64,000 nt of DNA from Microbulbifer salipaludis. GTDB lineage: Bacteria > Pseudomonadota > Gammaproteobacteria > Pseudomonadales > Cellvibrionaceae. The stretch lies in contig NZ_JAEKJR010000002.1 in NCBI RefSeq assembly GCF_017303155.1, positions 1,116,001-1,180,000 on the forward strand, given 5' to 3'. Positions 9,203 to 20,300 of this stretch are shown here, one piece after another. A program made the translations under genes and the position numbers. Position 1 is the stretch's first letter. Each line of letters starts with the position of its first letter. The notes under the pieces are model-generated. The model saw only the letters and a list, made by a program, of their open reading frames with translations. It did not search any database and was not told where the DNA came from.

Positions 9203-11137
9203 ATGCCTGTTGTCACCCTCCCTGACGGTTCCCGTCGCGAATTCTCCAATCCTGTTTCCGTATTCGACGTTGCCAACGATATTGGCCCCGGCCTGGCAAA
9301 AGCTGCCCTGGCAGGCGTAGTCGACGGTAAGGAAGTGGATACCAGTTTTGTCATCGATCACGACGCCGCGCTGGCGATTGTGACCGACCGCCAGCCAGAA
9401 GGCCTGGAAATCATCCGTCACTCCACCGCCCACCTGCTGGCCCAGGCGGTCAAGCAGCTGTACCCGGGCGCCCAGGTCACCATCGGCCCGGTGATCGAAG
9501 ACGGCTTCTATTACGATTTCGCCTACGAGCGCCAATTTACCCCGGAAGACCTCGAGAAGATCGAGAAGCGCATGGAAGAGCTGGCCAAGGAAGATATTCC
9601 GGTCAGCCGCCGTCTGCTGCCCCGCGATGACGCGGTGAAGCACTTTCGCGAAATTGGTGAGGAATACAAGGCAGAGATCATCGCCAGCATTCCCACCAAT
9701 GAAGATATCTCCCTGTATCGCCAGGGCGACTTTGAAGACCTGTGCCGCGGCCCGCACGTGCCGTCTACCGGCAAGCTGAAGGCCTTCAAGTTGACCAAAG
9801 TGGCCGGCGCCTACTGGCGCGGCGACTCCAACAATGAAATGCTGACCCGCGTATACGGCACTGCCTGGAGCAACAAGAAAGAGCTTAAGGCCTACCTGCA
9901 CCGCATCGCCGAGGCGGAAAAGCGCGATCACCGCAAGCTGGCCAAGAAGTTCGACCTGTTCCATATCCAGGAAGAAGCGCCGGGCATGGTGTTCTGGCAC
10001 CCGAACGGCTGGACCGTCTACAGCACCGTTGAGCAGTACATGCGCGAGCGTCAGCGCGAGCGCGGCTATAAAGAGATCAAGACCCCGCAGCTGGTGGACT
10101 TCTCCCTGTGGCAGAAGTCCGGTCACGCCGACAAGTTCGGCGACGACATGTTTACCCTCACCAGCGACGAGCGTCAGTTCGCCATCAAGCCCATGAACTG
10201 CCCCTGCCACGTGCAGGTGTTCAATCAGGGCCTGCGCAGCTACCGTGATCTGCCCCTGCGCCTGGCGGAGTTCGGCTCCTGCCACCGCAGCGAGCCCTCC
10301 GGCTCCCTGCATGGCCTGATGCGGGTGCGCGGCTTCGTGCAGGACGATGGCCATATCTTCTGTACCGAAGACCAGATCCAGTCCGAGGTGTCCGAATTCA
10401 TGGACCTGCTGCACGCGGTTTATAAAGACTTCGGCTTCGAGGAAGTGATCTATCGTTTATCTACCCGTCCCGAACAGCGCGTCGGCTCCGACGAAAGCTG
10501 GGACAAGGCAGAGAAGGCCCTGGCGGACGCATTGAATGCCGCCGACCTGCCGTGGGAAGAGCTGCCGGGCGAGGGCGCCTTCTACGGGCCGAAAATCGAA
10601 TTCTCCCTGAAAGATTGCCTCGGCCGCGTCTGGCAGTGCGGTACTATTCAGGTGGACTTCTCCATGCCGGGCCGCCTGGATGCCCAGTATGTAGCGGAAG
10701 ATGGCTCCCGCCAGACCCCGGTGATGTTGCACCGTGCGACTCTCGGGTCATTCGAGCGTTTTATCGGTATCCTGATCGAGAACTACGAAGGTGCCTTCCC
10801 CACGTGGCTGGCGCCGCAACAGGTGGCGGTGCTGAATATTACGGATCGCCAGGCGGAATATTGCCAAAACCTTGAGTCCAAGCTGGGTGCAGAAGGTTTC
10901 CGCGCCGCTGCCGACTTGAGAAACGAGAAGATCGGCTTTAAAATCCGCGAGCACACGCTTCAGCGTGTTCCTTATCTGCTGGTAATTGGCGATAAGGAAG
11001 TGGAAAACAATACGGTCGCCGTGCGCACACGCAGTGGTGAGGATCTGGGAGCCATGACTTACGAGTCATTCCTTGATCTTATTCGCCAGGATGTGGCTCG
11101 CCGCGGCCGTTCGTCTATGGAAGGCGCTAACGCTTAA
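9203..11137 (+). CDS. thrS: Threonyl-tRNA synthetase
   Basis: The 644-residue product charges tRNA-Thr. The domain order is an N-terminal TGS domain ([10 protein letters not shown]...), the N2 editing domain with [11 protein letters not shown] near residue 73 and the zinc/editing cysteine in DLCRGPHV, then the class II catalytic core. The core shows [10 protein letters not shown] (zinc Cys) and [19 protein letters not shown] (motif 2). A C-terminal anticodon-binding domain holds [12 protein letters not shown]. The length matches the E. coli enzyme (642). The start has a good upstream AAGGAAG. It heads the conserved thrS-infC-rpmI-rplT-pheST-ihfA cluster, and infC begins 43 bases after its stop. 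Confidence 0.97.
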   Translation: MPVVTLPDGSRREFSNPVSVFDVANDIGPGLAKAALAGVVDGKEVDTSFVIDHDAALAIVTDRQPEGLEIIRHSTAHLLAQAVKQLYPGAQVTIGPVIEDGFYYDFAYERQFTPEDLEKIEKRMEELAKEDIPVSRRLLPRDDAVKHFREIGEEYKAEIIASIPTNEDISLYRQGDFEDLCRGPHVPSTGKLKAFKLTKVAGAYWRGDSNNEMLTRVYGTAWSNKKELKAYLHRIAEAEKRDHRKLAKKFDLFHIQEEAPGMVFWHPNGWTVYSTVEQYMRERQRERGYKEIKTPQLVDFSLWQKSGHADKFGDDMFTLTSDERQFAIKPMNCPCHVQVFNQGLRSYRDLPLRLAEFGSCHRSEPSGSLHGLMRVRGFVQDDGHIFCTEDQIQSEVSEFMDLLHAVYKDFGFEEVIYRLSTRPEQRVGSDESWDKAEKALADALNAADLPWEELPGEGAFYGPKIEFSLKDCLGRVWQCGTIQVDFSMPGRLDAQYVAEDGSRQTPVMLHRATLGSFERFIGILIENYEGAFPTWLAPQQVAVLNITDRQAEYCQNLESKLGAEGFRAAADLRNEKIGFKIREHTLQRVPYLLVIGDKEVENNTVAVRTRSGEDLGAMTYESFLDLIRQDVARRGRSSMEGANA

Positions 11138-11150
11138 AGCGCCTTTCTAG
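11121..11150 (+). terminator. Weak terminator or attenuator at the thrS/infC junction
   Basis: AAGGCGCT (11121-11128) pairs with AGCGCCTT (11138-11145), spanning the thrS stop codon and followed by TTCT. The short U-tract suggests partial termination at most. Confidence 0.35.
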
Positions 11151-11180
11151 ACACATTATTAATTATCGGAGACGAGTGTT

Positions 11181-11720
11181 ATTAAACGAGATATGAAAGG
11201 AAAGTCCAAGAAGGCCCGTATCAATGATCAGATCGAGGCGTCGCAACTGCGACTGATTGGTGCGGATGGTGAACAGGTAGGTATTGTCTCTCTGGAAGAG
11301 GCGCTGGAACAAGCACAGAAAGCCAGCCTGGATCTCGTTGAAATTGCCTCGGACTCCGATCCCATAGTCTGTAAGATCATGGACTATGGTAAGCACATTT
11401 TTGAGGCCAAAAAGGCCAAAAATGCGGCTAAAAAGAAACAAAAGCAGCAGCAGATCAAGGAAATGAAGTTCCGTCCCGGTACCGATATCGGCGACTACCA
11501 GATCAAGCTGCGCAACCTGACCCGCTTCCTGGAAGCGGGCGACAAGGCAAAAGTCTCCCTGCGCTTCCGCGGCCGTGAAATGGCCCACCAGGAGCTGGGG
11601 ATGGAAATGATGCAGCGCATCGAGAAAGATCTCGAGGAGCTGGGTACTGTGGAGCAGCGGCCGAAGATGGAAGGCCGCCAGATGATCATGGTCATCGCGC
11701 CCAGTAAAAAGAAAAAGTAA
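11181..11720 (+). CDS. infC: Translation initiation factor IF-3 (ATT start)
   Basis: IF-3 binds the 30S subunit, prevents premature 50S joining and discriminates against non-canonical start codons. I place the start at the ATT at 11181, giving 179 residues (E. coli has 180). GGAG at 11168-11171 is 9 bases before this ATT but 21 bases before the first in-frame ATG at 11193. The ATT-AAA opening also mirrors E. coli infC. A rare start codon is the known device by which IF-3 represses its own translation. Conserved motifs seen are [15 protein letters not shown], the [15 protein letters not shown] stretch, CKIMDYGK and the C-domain [14 protein letters not shown] lysine-rich linker connects the two domains. 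Confidence 0.93.
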   Translation: MKRDMKGKSKKARINDQIEASQLRLIGADGEQVGIVSLEEALEQAQKASLDLVEIASDSDPIVCKIMDYGKHIFEAKKAKNAAKKKQKQQQIKEMKFRPGTDIGDYQIKLRNLTRFLEAGDKAKVSLRFRGREMAHQELGMEMMQRIEKDLEELGTVEQRPKMEGRQMIMVIAPSKKKK

Positions 11721-11864
11721 GGCTTGAGTAGCAATACTTGAGTCTTCTTTTCGGGAAGTGATCGGGCGACGGCTGCCTTCTCACTCCCGCATAGCCACAG
11801 GCCTCGGCCTGCGGCCCATTAAACAAAGCCCATTCGTGGGTCATTATTTACTTTGGAGTACAAA
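11721..11864 (+). promoter_or_regulatory. rpmI-rplT leader, candidate L20 autoregulatory region
   Basis: This 144-base untranslated gap lies between infC and rpmI. It contains short complementary segments (for example AGGCC/GGCCT and GGCCT/GCGGCC) capable of alternative pairing. In related bacteria ribosomal protein L20 represses rpmI-rplT by binding structured RNA here. The specific pseudoknot was not modelled, so the assignment rests on position and length. Confidence 0.3.
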
Positions 11865-12059
11865 ATGCCGAAAGCAAAAGTACACAGTGGCGCTGCCAAG
11901 CGCTTCAAAAAGACGGCTTCGGGCTACAAGCACAAGCACGCGAACAAGAGCCACATCCTCACCAAGATGACCACCAAGCGTAAGCGTCAGCTGCGCGGCA
12001 CCAACACTTTGAACAAGTCTGATGCCACCCTGGTCGATCGTATGCTGCGCGCCAAGTAA
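11865..12059 (+). CDS. rpmI: Large ribosomal subunit protein bL35
   Basis: This 64-residue basic protein ([20 protein letters not shown]...) is the standard bL35 of the 50S subunit. The ATG at 11865 is preceded by GGAG with a 6-base spacer, and the family begins MPK. An in-frame ATG twelve bases earlier overlaps the Shine-Dalgarno sequence and is not the start. It is co-transcribed with rplT, 36 bases downstream. Confidence 0.96.
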   Translation: MPKAKVHSGAAKRFKKTASGYKHKHANKSHILTKMTTKRKRQLRGTNTLNKSDATLVDRMLRAK

Positions 12060-12095
12060 TTGGCTGCACACGTAAAGTTTTAAGAGGATATTGAT

Positions 12096-12455
12096 ATGGC
12101 CCGTGTAAAACGTGGTGTAGTGGCGCGTCGTAGTCACAAGAAAATTCTGAAGCAGGCTAAAGGTTATTACGGTGCGCGTTCGCGCGTATTCCGCGTAGCC
12201 AAGCAGGCAGTCATCAAAGCTGGTCAGTACGCTTACCGCGACCGTCGCGTTAAGAAGCGTAACTTCCGCGCTCTGTGGATCACGCGTATCAACGCCCAGT
12301 CCCGCGCTGAAGGCCTGAGCTACAGCCGACTGATTGCCGGCCTGAAGAAGGCGGATATCGCACTGGATCGCCGTGTTCTGGCTGATCTGGCGGTATACGA
12401 TAAAGCCGCTTTTGCTGCCGTAGTTGAAAAAGCCAAGGCAGCCCTGGCAGCTTAA
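12096..12455 (+). CDS. rplT: Large ribosomal subunit protein bL20
   Basis: The 119-residue protein ([20 protein letters not shown]...) is bL20, an early 50S assembly factor and the autorepressor of the rpmI-rplT unit in studied bacteria. It has the basic N-terminal extension that threads through 23S rRNA and the compact C-terminal domain ([15 protein letters not shown]). AGAGGA lies upstream of the start. A strong terminator follows. Confidence 0.97.
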   Translation: MARVKRGVVARRSHKKILKQAKGYYGARSRVFRVAKQAVIKAGQYAYRDRRVKKRNFRALWITRINAQSRAEGLSYSRLIAGLKKADIALDRRVLADLAVYDKAAFAAVVEKAKAALAA

Positions 12456-12502
12456 TTAGCGCCTGCAGAATGAATCGGCCCGCAAGGGCGGATTTATGCT
12501 TT

Positions 12503-12543
12503 AAAAATAGGGAAGGGCTGTTTGGCTCTTCCCTATTTTTTTA
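12503..12543 (+). terminator. Strong rho-independent terminator after rplT
   Basis: AAAAATAGGGAAG (12503-12515) pairs with CTTCCCTATTTTT (12528-12540) and is followed by further T residues. A smaller hairpin, GGCCC-GCAA-GGGC, lies just upstream at about 12478-12490. The block separates rplT from pheS. Confidence 0.85.
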
Positions 12544-12584
12544 TCTGTATTGCCGATACAGAACGAATTCCTGACGCGGCGGGC

Positions 12585-13684
<1,100 letters not shown>

Positions 13685-13764
13685 CCGAATCCATTTTGCA
13701 GGGGCGAAAATCTGCCCGGTGAACCGCGCGAAGCGCGCTAGTAATACAGAATTAGAGACAGATT

Positions 13765-16155
13765 ATGAAATTCAGCAACGCCTGGTTACGGGAGTGGGTA
13801 AACCCGGACCTGACAGCACAACAGCTGGCCGACCAGATCACCATGGCGGGCCTGGAAGTAGACGCCGTAGAACCCGTAGCCGGCGCATTTTCCGGTGTAG
13901 TGGTGGGTGAAATCGTGGGCTGCGAGCAGCACCCGGACGCCGACAAACTGCGCGTGTGCAAAGTGAAGGGCCACCCGGACGGGGAGATGCAGGTAGTCTG
14001 CGGCGCACCCAATGCGCGCACCGGCATCAAAATTCCGTTCGCCCTCGTCGGCGCCAAACTGCCCGGCGATTTCAAAATCAAGAAAGCCAAGCTGCGCGGA
14101 GTCGAGAGCTTCGGCATGCTGTGTGCCCAGACCGAACTGGAACTGGGTGACGACAGCGACGGCATCTGGGAACTGCCCGAAGACGCCGTCACCGGCACCG
14201 ACCTGCGTGAATACCTGAAGCTGGACGACAGCACCATCGAGGTGGATCTCACCCCGAACCGTTCCGACTGCCTCGGCGTTGCCGGCATTGCCCGCGAAGT
14301 GGGCGTACTGAACCGCTGCGAAGTCTGCGAGCCGGCCATCGAGCCAGTTGCCCCGGTGATCGACGACAGCCTGCCGGTTTCCCTGCTGGCCGAAAATGCC
14401 TGCCCGCGCTACGTAGGCCGCATCATCCGCAACATCAATATCGATGCACAAACACCCCTGTGGATGCAGGAGCGCCTGCGCCGCAGCGGCCTGCGCAGCA
14501 TCGATCCGGTGGTAGACGTCACCAACTACGTACTGCTGGAGCTGGGCCAGCCCATGCACGCCTTCGACCTCGCCAAACTGAATGGTGGCATCACGGTGCG
14601 TATGGCAGAGCAGGGCGAGAAGCTCACCCTGCTGGACGAGCAGGAAGTGGAGCTGAATGCCGAGACCCTGCTGATTACCGACGAGAAAGGCCCGCTGGCC
14701 ATCGCCGGAATCATGGGTGGCCTGGATTCTTCCGTTACCAAAGCCACCAAAGACATCTTCCTGGAAAGTGCCTTCTTCAGCCCGTTGGCCATTGCCGGCA
14801 AGGCGCGTTCCTACGGCCTGCACACCGACTCTTCGCACCGCTTTGAGCGCGGCGTCGACTTCCGTCTGCAGGAAAAGGCCATCGAGCGCGCGACCCAGCT
14901 GCTGCTGGAGATCGTCGGCGGCGAGCCGGGTCCGGCCCACCTGCGCGAAGTCACTGAGGCGATGCCCGCCGAGCGCAAAATCACCCTGCGCCGCCAGCGC
15001 GTGAGCCGCGGCCTGGGCATCGACATGAGCGATGCCGAGATCGTCGAGATCATCACCCGCCTGGGGCTGGAAAAGATTGGTGAAGACGCTGACGGCTGGA
15101 CCTTCCTGGTGCCCAGCTTCCGCTTCGATATCGCCATCGAATCCGACCTGCTGGAAGAGCTGGCACGGGTCTACGGCTACAACCGTATCCCCAGCATAGC
15201 CATGAAGGCCGCGCTGGACATCGTGCCCCGCGCCGAAGCGGAGGTGGCGCAATCTCGCCTGGAGCAGACCCTGCTGGCGCGCGGCTATCAAGAGGCCATC
15301 ACCTTCAGCTTTATCGATCGCGACGCCTCCGCCAAATTCGACCCGGAAGTAGAGCCGGTAGCCCTGCAGAATCCCATCAGCGCCGAGCTCTCGGTCATGC
15401 GCCCAACCCTGATGGCGGGCCTGGTCAAAACCCTGCAGTACAACCTCAACCGCCAGCAGGATCGCCTGCGCCTGTTCGAGACCGGGCTGCGTTTTGTTCC
15501 CGGCCATGACCAGTCCCGTGAAGCCCTCAAGCAGGAGCGCATGATCGCCGGCCTGATCTACGGTACCCGTCAGCCAGAAGGCTGGGCCGGCTCCAAAGAT
15601 CTGGTGGATTTCTACGATATCAAGGCCGACGTGGAAGCCCTGCTGACCCATTACGAAGCCGAGGACGAGTTCACCTTCGCGCCGGCCAAGCACCCCGCGC
15701 TGCACCCGGGCCAGTGCGCCGAGCTGCTGCGCAACGGCGAGCCTGTGGGCGTACTGGGTGCCCTGCACCCGGAACTGCAGAAGGCCTACGACCTGCCCAA
15801 GGGCGCCTTCCTGTTTGAGTTGAGCCTGGATGAATTGGGGCAGGCGGTCATTCCTGCCTTTGCTCCGCTATCCAAGTTCCCGGAGGTGCGTCGCGACCTC
15901 GCCGTGCTGGTGGACGCAGAAATTCCCGTAGGCCAGCTGGCGCAAACCGCCATCGAAGCTTCCGGCGAATTTTTGACAGACTTCAACGTTTTTGACGTCT
16001 ATCAGGGCAAAGGCATTGATTTTAATAGAAAAAGTGTCGCGATGGGCTTGACCTTTCAGCATCCCTCGCGCACCCTTAACGACGAAGAAATCAATGCCGC
16101 CATTGATGCGGTAGTCGGTCAATTAGAACAAAAATACAACGCCAGCCAGCGTTAA
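13765..16155 (+). CDS. pheT: Phenylalanyl-tRNA synthetase beta subunit
   Basis: The 796-residue subunit has the usual bacterial domain order. An EMAP-II-like tRNA-binding OB fold lies at about residues 40-150 (VVGEIVGCEQHPDADKLRVC), followed by the B3/B4 editing domain and the B5 domain. The catalytic-like module follows, and a C-terminal FDX-ACB domain closes the protein (FPEVRRDLAVLVDAEIP to the end). It cooperates with PheS to charge and edit tRNA-Phe. The length matches the family (E. coli has 795). A long open frame on the opposite strand is a GC-driven shadow. Confidence 0.97.
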   Translation: MKFSNAWLREWVNPDLTAQQLADQITMAGLEVDAVEPVAGAFSGVVVGEIVGCEQHPDADKLRVCKVKGHPDGEMQVVCGAPNARTGIKIPFALVGAKLPGDFKIKKAKLRGVESFGMLCAQTELELGDDSDGIWELPEDAVTGTDLREYLKLDDSTIEVDLTPNRSDCLGVAGIAREVGVLNRCEVCEPAIEPVAPVIDDSLPVSLLAENACPRYVGRIIRNINIDAQTPLWMQERLRRSGLRSIDPVVDVTNYVLLELGQPMHAFDLAKLNGGITVRMAEQGEKLTLLDEQEVELNAETLLITDEKGPLAIAGIMGGLDSSVTKATKDIFLESAFFSPLAIAGKARSYGLHTDSSHRFERGVDFRLQEKAIERATQLLLEIVGGEPGPAHLREVTEAMPAERKITLRRQRVSRGLGIDMSDAEIVEIITRLGLEKIGEDADGWTFLVPSFRFDIAIESDLLEELARVYGYNRIPSIAMKAALDIVPRAEAEVAQSRLEQTLLARGYQEAITFSFIDRDASAKFDPEVEPVALQNPISAELSVMRPTLMAGLVKTLQYNLNRQQDRLRLFETGLRFVPGHDQSREALKQERMIAGLIYGTRQPEGWAGSKDLVDFYDIKADVEALLTHYEAEDEFTFAPAKHPALHPGQCAELLRNGEPVGVLGALHPELQKAYDLPKGAFLFELSLDELGQAVIPAFAPLSKFPEVRRDLAVLVDAEIPVGQLAQTAIEASGEFLTDFNVFDVYQGKGIDFNRKSVAMGLTFQHPSRTLNDEEINAAIDAVVGQLEQKYNASQR

Positions 16156-16281
16156 ACCGGTCCGCTCCGGGATACGTGGCTGATGCGCGTATCCCGAGAG
16201 CGTCTGCTACCGGGTTCCAAGCCGATGCGGTACCAGGCTTAAACCGGAGTCGACGCCTCTGAATCTGTTGGGCAGGAACCA

Positions 16282-16587
16282 ATGACAGAGGCACTGACCA
16301 AGGCCGGGCTCGCCGAGAAGTTGTACGAAGAGCTGGGTTTCAACAAGCGCGAAGCTAAAGAAATCGTCGAATATTTCTTCGAGGAAATCCGCAACGCCCT
16401 TGAAAATAACGAGCAGGTCAAACTGTCGGGGTTTGGCAATTTCGACTTGCGTGACAAAAGCCAGCGTCCGGGACGGAACCCGAAAACTGGTGAAGAAATC
16501 CCCATTTCCGCAAGAAGGGTAGTTACCTTCAAGCCGGGGCAAAAACTCAAGGCACGAGTAGAAGAAGATGCTGGAAGCGAGTCATAA
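16282..16587 (+). CDS. ihfA: Integration host factor subunit alpha
   Basis: This 101-residue DNA-bending protein works as a heterodimer with IhfB. The start [19 protein letters not shown], the [14 protein letters not shown] strand and the [13 protein letters not shown]-intercalating arm (proline at the tip) are diagnostic for IHF-alpha rather than HU. The location directly after pheT is conserved in gammaproteobacteria. AGGA lies 6 bases before the ATG. It overlaps the next gene by 20 bases. Confidence 0.95.
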   Translation: MTEALTKAGLAEKLYEELGFNKREAKEIVEYFFEEIRNALENNEQVKLSGFGNFDLRDKSQRPGRNPKTGEEIPISARRVVTFKPGQKLKARVEEDAGSES

Positions 16588-16933
16588 CAGCGAACTCCCG
16601 GTAATCCCGGGCAAGCGCTATTTCACCATTGGTGAAGTGAGTGAGCTTTGTGCAGTCAAACCGCATGTGCTGCGCTACTGGGAACAGGAATTCCCGCAGC
16701 TCAGTCCGGTGAAGCGTCGCGGCAACCGCCGCTACTACCAGCACCAGGACGTCATCCTCATCCGCCAGATCCGCGCACTCCTGTACGAAGAAGGCTACAC
16801 CATCGGCGGCGCCCGCCTGCAGATGGAAACCGGCAGCTCAGAAAAAGTGCAGACCGTACAGCTGCAACAGGTGATCCCGCAAATGATCGCCGAGCTGGAA
16901 GGTGTACTGGAATTGCTGGAAGTGGAAGCCTGA
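16568..16933 (+). CDS. MerR-family transcriptional regulator
   Basis: The 121-residue protein has an N-terminal winged-helix domain typical of MerR ([25 protein letters not shown]), then [28 protein letters not shown] and a short dimerisation helix. No cysteine-rich metal-binding tail or other ligand domain is visible. It is the small MerR protein regularly found behind ihfA in pseudomonad-like genomes; its target is unknown. It starts inside ihfA, so the two are translationally coupled. Confidence 0.9.
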   Translation: MLEASHNSELPVIPGKRYFTIGEVSELCAVKPHVLRYWEQEFPQLSPVKRRGNRRYYQHQDVILIRQIRALLYEEGYTIGGARLQMETGSSEKVQTVQLQQVIPQMIAELEGVLELLEVEA

Positions 16934-16965
16934 TCTAACCTGAGTCAAAAAGGCGCAAAACGGGC

Positions 16966-16993
16966 TTGCATTCCCTCCGTACTTCGGTATGAT
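16966..16993 (+). promoter_or_regulatory. Promoter of tRNA-Pro
   Basis: TTGCAT (16966-16971), a 16-base spacer and TATGAT (16988-16993) lie about 75 bases before tRNA-Pro. The promoter is bracketed by a 9-bp inverted repeat, AGGCGCAAA (16951-16959) and TTTGCGCCT (16993-17001). Confidence 0.55.
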
Positions 16994-17070
16994 TTGCGCC
17001 TCATCGCCAAGCGATGCCCCTTATAAATCAAGCACTTACGTAGTTTTTACCCCGCTTGATTTGCTCTTAT

Positions 17071-17147
17071 CGGAGTGTAGCGCAGCCTGGTAGCGCACCA
17101 CACTGGGGGTGTGGTGGTCGTCGGTTCAAATCCGGCCACTCCGACCA
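17071..17147 (+). tRNA. tRNA-Pro (anticodon GGG)
   Basis: This is a 77-base cloverleaf. The acceptor stem CGGAGTG pairs with CACTCCG, the discriminator is A, and CCA is encoded. The anticodon loop CTGGGGG gives GGG, and the T arm is GGTTCAAATCC. It borders the AT-rich island on its right, a classic position for integration. No second copy of its 3' end was found within the window. Confidence 0.95.
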
Positions 17148-17175
17148 TAAAACCGTTGTAAATCAACGACTTAGA

Positions 17176-17201
17176 AGCCCGCCAAGTTAGCGGGCTTTTT
17201 T
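17176..17201 (+). terminator. Terminator of tRNA-Pro
   Basis: AGCCCGC (17176-17182) pairs with GCGGGCT (17190-17196) and is followed by a run of six T, 28 bases after the tRNA. Confidence 0.85.
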
Positions 17202-17373
17202 GTGTTCGAAATTTAAGTCCATATTAAGTCCGGCTTGATTGTTGTTGTGCCGGAATCATGTATAGCGGTTGCTCTTGCCGCTAACGGATGTTTGCCGTCC
17301 GGAGTGCCTCTACCTCAACTTGTCGGTAGAGGGCGGCGGTGTCTTCGTGAAGGCTAAAGCGGATATTCCACCG

Positions 17374-20300
17374 TCACGATTTGAATTTCCTCTTAATTGA
17401 AATCCACGCTTCATTTAAGTTCAAACCTAAGCCAAAAAAGTTGGGCTTCAACTCAATAAACCGTGACCAATCAGCGGGAGGGTTGTGGAAAAGGTCCTTG
17501 ATGCTATTAAACTCTTTTCTTGTCATCGCTTTTAAGTCGGCATCTTTTTCCGCACGTGCTCTCGCGCTCTGCATTATCCATGCACTAATAGATTCTTTCG
17601 GGCGTGTCTTGGAGAGTTGAACTAGAGCTAGATATGTATCTTTTCCGGGAATTTCTTTTAGTGCAGAGAGAAGGCTGTTTCTGGCTTCTTGAGCATTATC
17701 ACGAAGTTGAGGTGTATATACCCCTTTTCCCATCCTATCAATGTCGTCTTCGACTCTTATGTATTTATGCATTAGTGCATAAAGGTCTTTCAAATACTTA
17801 GGCGAATTGTAGTTTTTGCGTGAGTTTGAATCTCTGCCTGATCCGCCAATCAAGTTAACTATGACGTGCATCGCGAACTCTGTTGCTTCTGAGTCGTCAC
17901 TCGCTTCTTCTAGGCGTTTGGAAAGTCTCTGAATGGCCGTATCGGGTTCAACGCCTATCCACACAGCAAGCCATAAAGCGGCATGATGTTTATCTTTGCT
18001 GGTTTCGCATTTATCTTTGGCAACTTGGATGATTTCTTGATCGGAGACAGTTGCGCTACATTGAACTATTTTTAATAGCTGATTCAAGTGTTTTAACGAT
18101 TTTGGTTCGGTCTCAAGTTTCTTTAACAGTTCAGGTACAAGATCATCCCATAGCGTTTGAGCGTTCCAGCTTGTTTTATCGATAATGTAATGGGCTTCCT
18201 GCCCATCTTGCGCTGTATCTAGCTCCCATTGAATTTCCTCAAGGACGCGATCAGCAACAATCTTAGGAAACTTTTTGTGTAGTATAGGGAACCAATTGGG
18301 GTAACCATTTAACTCTTGAAAGGCATAGCGACAAGCTAAACTAACCTCTTCACTGCTCAATTTGTCAGCCCAGCCGGAAACTTCTCCTGATTCTATTTCA
18401 AGGCCGGAAAGGCCTATAATGGTCGATATTGGAGTGCCGCCATTTTTTTCGTTTTCAGAAGGTAGGCTAGGTCTGTAGAGTCGCCATGAATAGATTAGGC
18501 CATCCCGAAACGATTCCGCTATTTTATCACCAAATTCTGGAATTAAGTCGCGCCAGTTCCCTTGGGTCCAATGTGTCGAGTCCCTTCTCAACTTTCGCAT
18601 GCGTGCCAATAGATAATTTTGCGCGTTTAAAACTTCATCTTTGGCAGCTATTTTCCTGAGGAGTTCTTTGTCTTTTAGTTTTTCAAAATTGGAATTTAGC
18701 CATTCCAGCCATTTTTCCTGATTTCTTCGGCGGTTTGCATTTCTTACCTTTTCTTTCCTTTTCCACTTGGCTTCCTCTGATTTCCACTTTTTTTGCTCTG
18801 CAGATTGTGCTGGAGGGCGTAGTAGATCTGTTAATCTAGCACTTAATTCGTTATTGTCCTTCGTTAGTTTTTTGAGCTGTTCCCTCCATTTTCTAGGGCG
18901 GTCATTTTCCTTATAGATTTGAAAGGAAAGTGACAAAGCAACTAGTTTGTCATCGAGCAAGTGTTTTTCAATGATTTCACTTTTCGCATGTTCAAAGTCG
19001 TCTTTTTCGAAATTCCAGAAGTTTCTAAGACTGTAGGCTTGCCAGAAATAAGTTAGCTTTTCACCCTTCTCTTGGTATTGATTTTTTCGTGTTAACTCAA
19101 CATCCTTCCAGAATATGGCAAAATTCAATTCCCTCCAGTTGGTAGATAAGGTTGAAATGCCGACAGTAAGTGATCTATCGTCGAAGTAATCTCGGTCCTT
19201 GAAAGGGGGTATTTTGGCAATTATTGAGAGGCACTCGGGATCTAAAGCATTTGGATGTCTTAATGTCAAAAGCCGCTCTGCAGCTCTGGCTGAGGGATTT
19301 AGGAGCCATCCGAATTTTTTAGATATTTCACAAAATTTCCTTTCAATTATTGGTGGACGGTCCAATAGCTCGTTTGATTTTTTTATGAATATGAGTGCTA
19401 GGTCAGGTTCAAGCCGTTCAGTAAATTGAGTTAAAGAGAATGTGAGCGCGTCAACATTATATTTTTTTCTGGCTTCAGTTTTCTCTATAGCATGGAATAG
19501 CCAATCTATGCTTTCTTTGGAGCTTTTTAGGCAGTCCACGACTTCAGTGAGTATTTGTCTGTCAATGCCTGAATTATCAGATAGGACGCTATCCATTACG
19601 TCCTGGAAGTCATGAGTTGAGCCAATTTCGTCTATGGCCTTTATTGCCGCTATCCTTGTGTATTTGTCGCAAGTGCTGTCAAGTGCGAAAGCTTTTGCTT
19701 CGGGTAGAGCCTTTTGTATATGGCCTTGCCAAATCATACGTACGAGGAAAGATGTGACGTTTGAGCTGTTTTTAAATTTTGTGATTAATGATTTTATTTC
19801 GTCCACCATATCTGGATTGGCAAATCGCTGTACGGCTGAGAATTCCGTTACCGATTGTCTGGACCTGCCTGAGCTCAGCTTTTTGCAGACATCTCGCAGT
19901 ATTTTCTTTCTTGTTTCGATAGGCAGTTTGCTAGGGTCGCCTCCCTCAAAAGTAAATTCTGGTTCGATATCAAAAGCTTTATTTCTGATTCTTTCGTCAA
20001 AGATAACTAGCCAAGATAAGACTGGCCGCATTGATGGTATTAGTACTTTGATGCCATATTGTTTTTTTATGAAAAGATCTTCAACTGCTTTTCGGGGTGT
20101 GCCTTTTTGAAGGGCGTCAATAATCCACTCTGCCGTAAGGTATTCCCTAACGGACCGATGATGAAAGCGTACGGTTCCATAAATGGCGTCATCAAATATT
20201 GGACGACTTAGTAGTGTCTTGCAGTCCTCGTTGCTCCAGTCCGGCAAAATTGAGCGAACGTCAATTCCGATCGCTCTCTCAGTTCCATCAGGAACTATAA

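Noticed and set aside
9098..10414. A 438-codon minus-strand frame over thrS
   Set aside because: Shadow of thrS codon bias.
13786..15768. A 660-codon frame antisense to pheT
   Set aside because: It lies wholly opposite a clear essential gene, has glutamine/glycine-rich shadow composition and no family motif.
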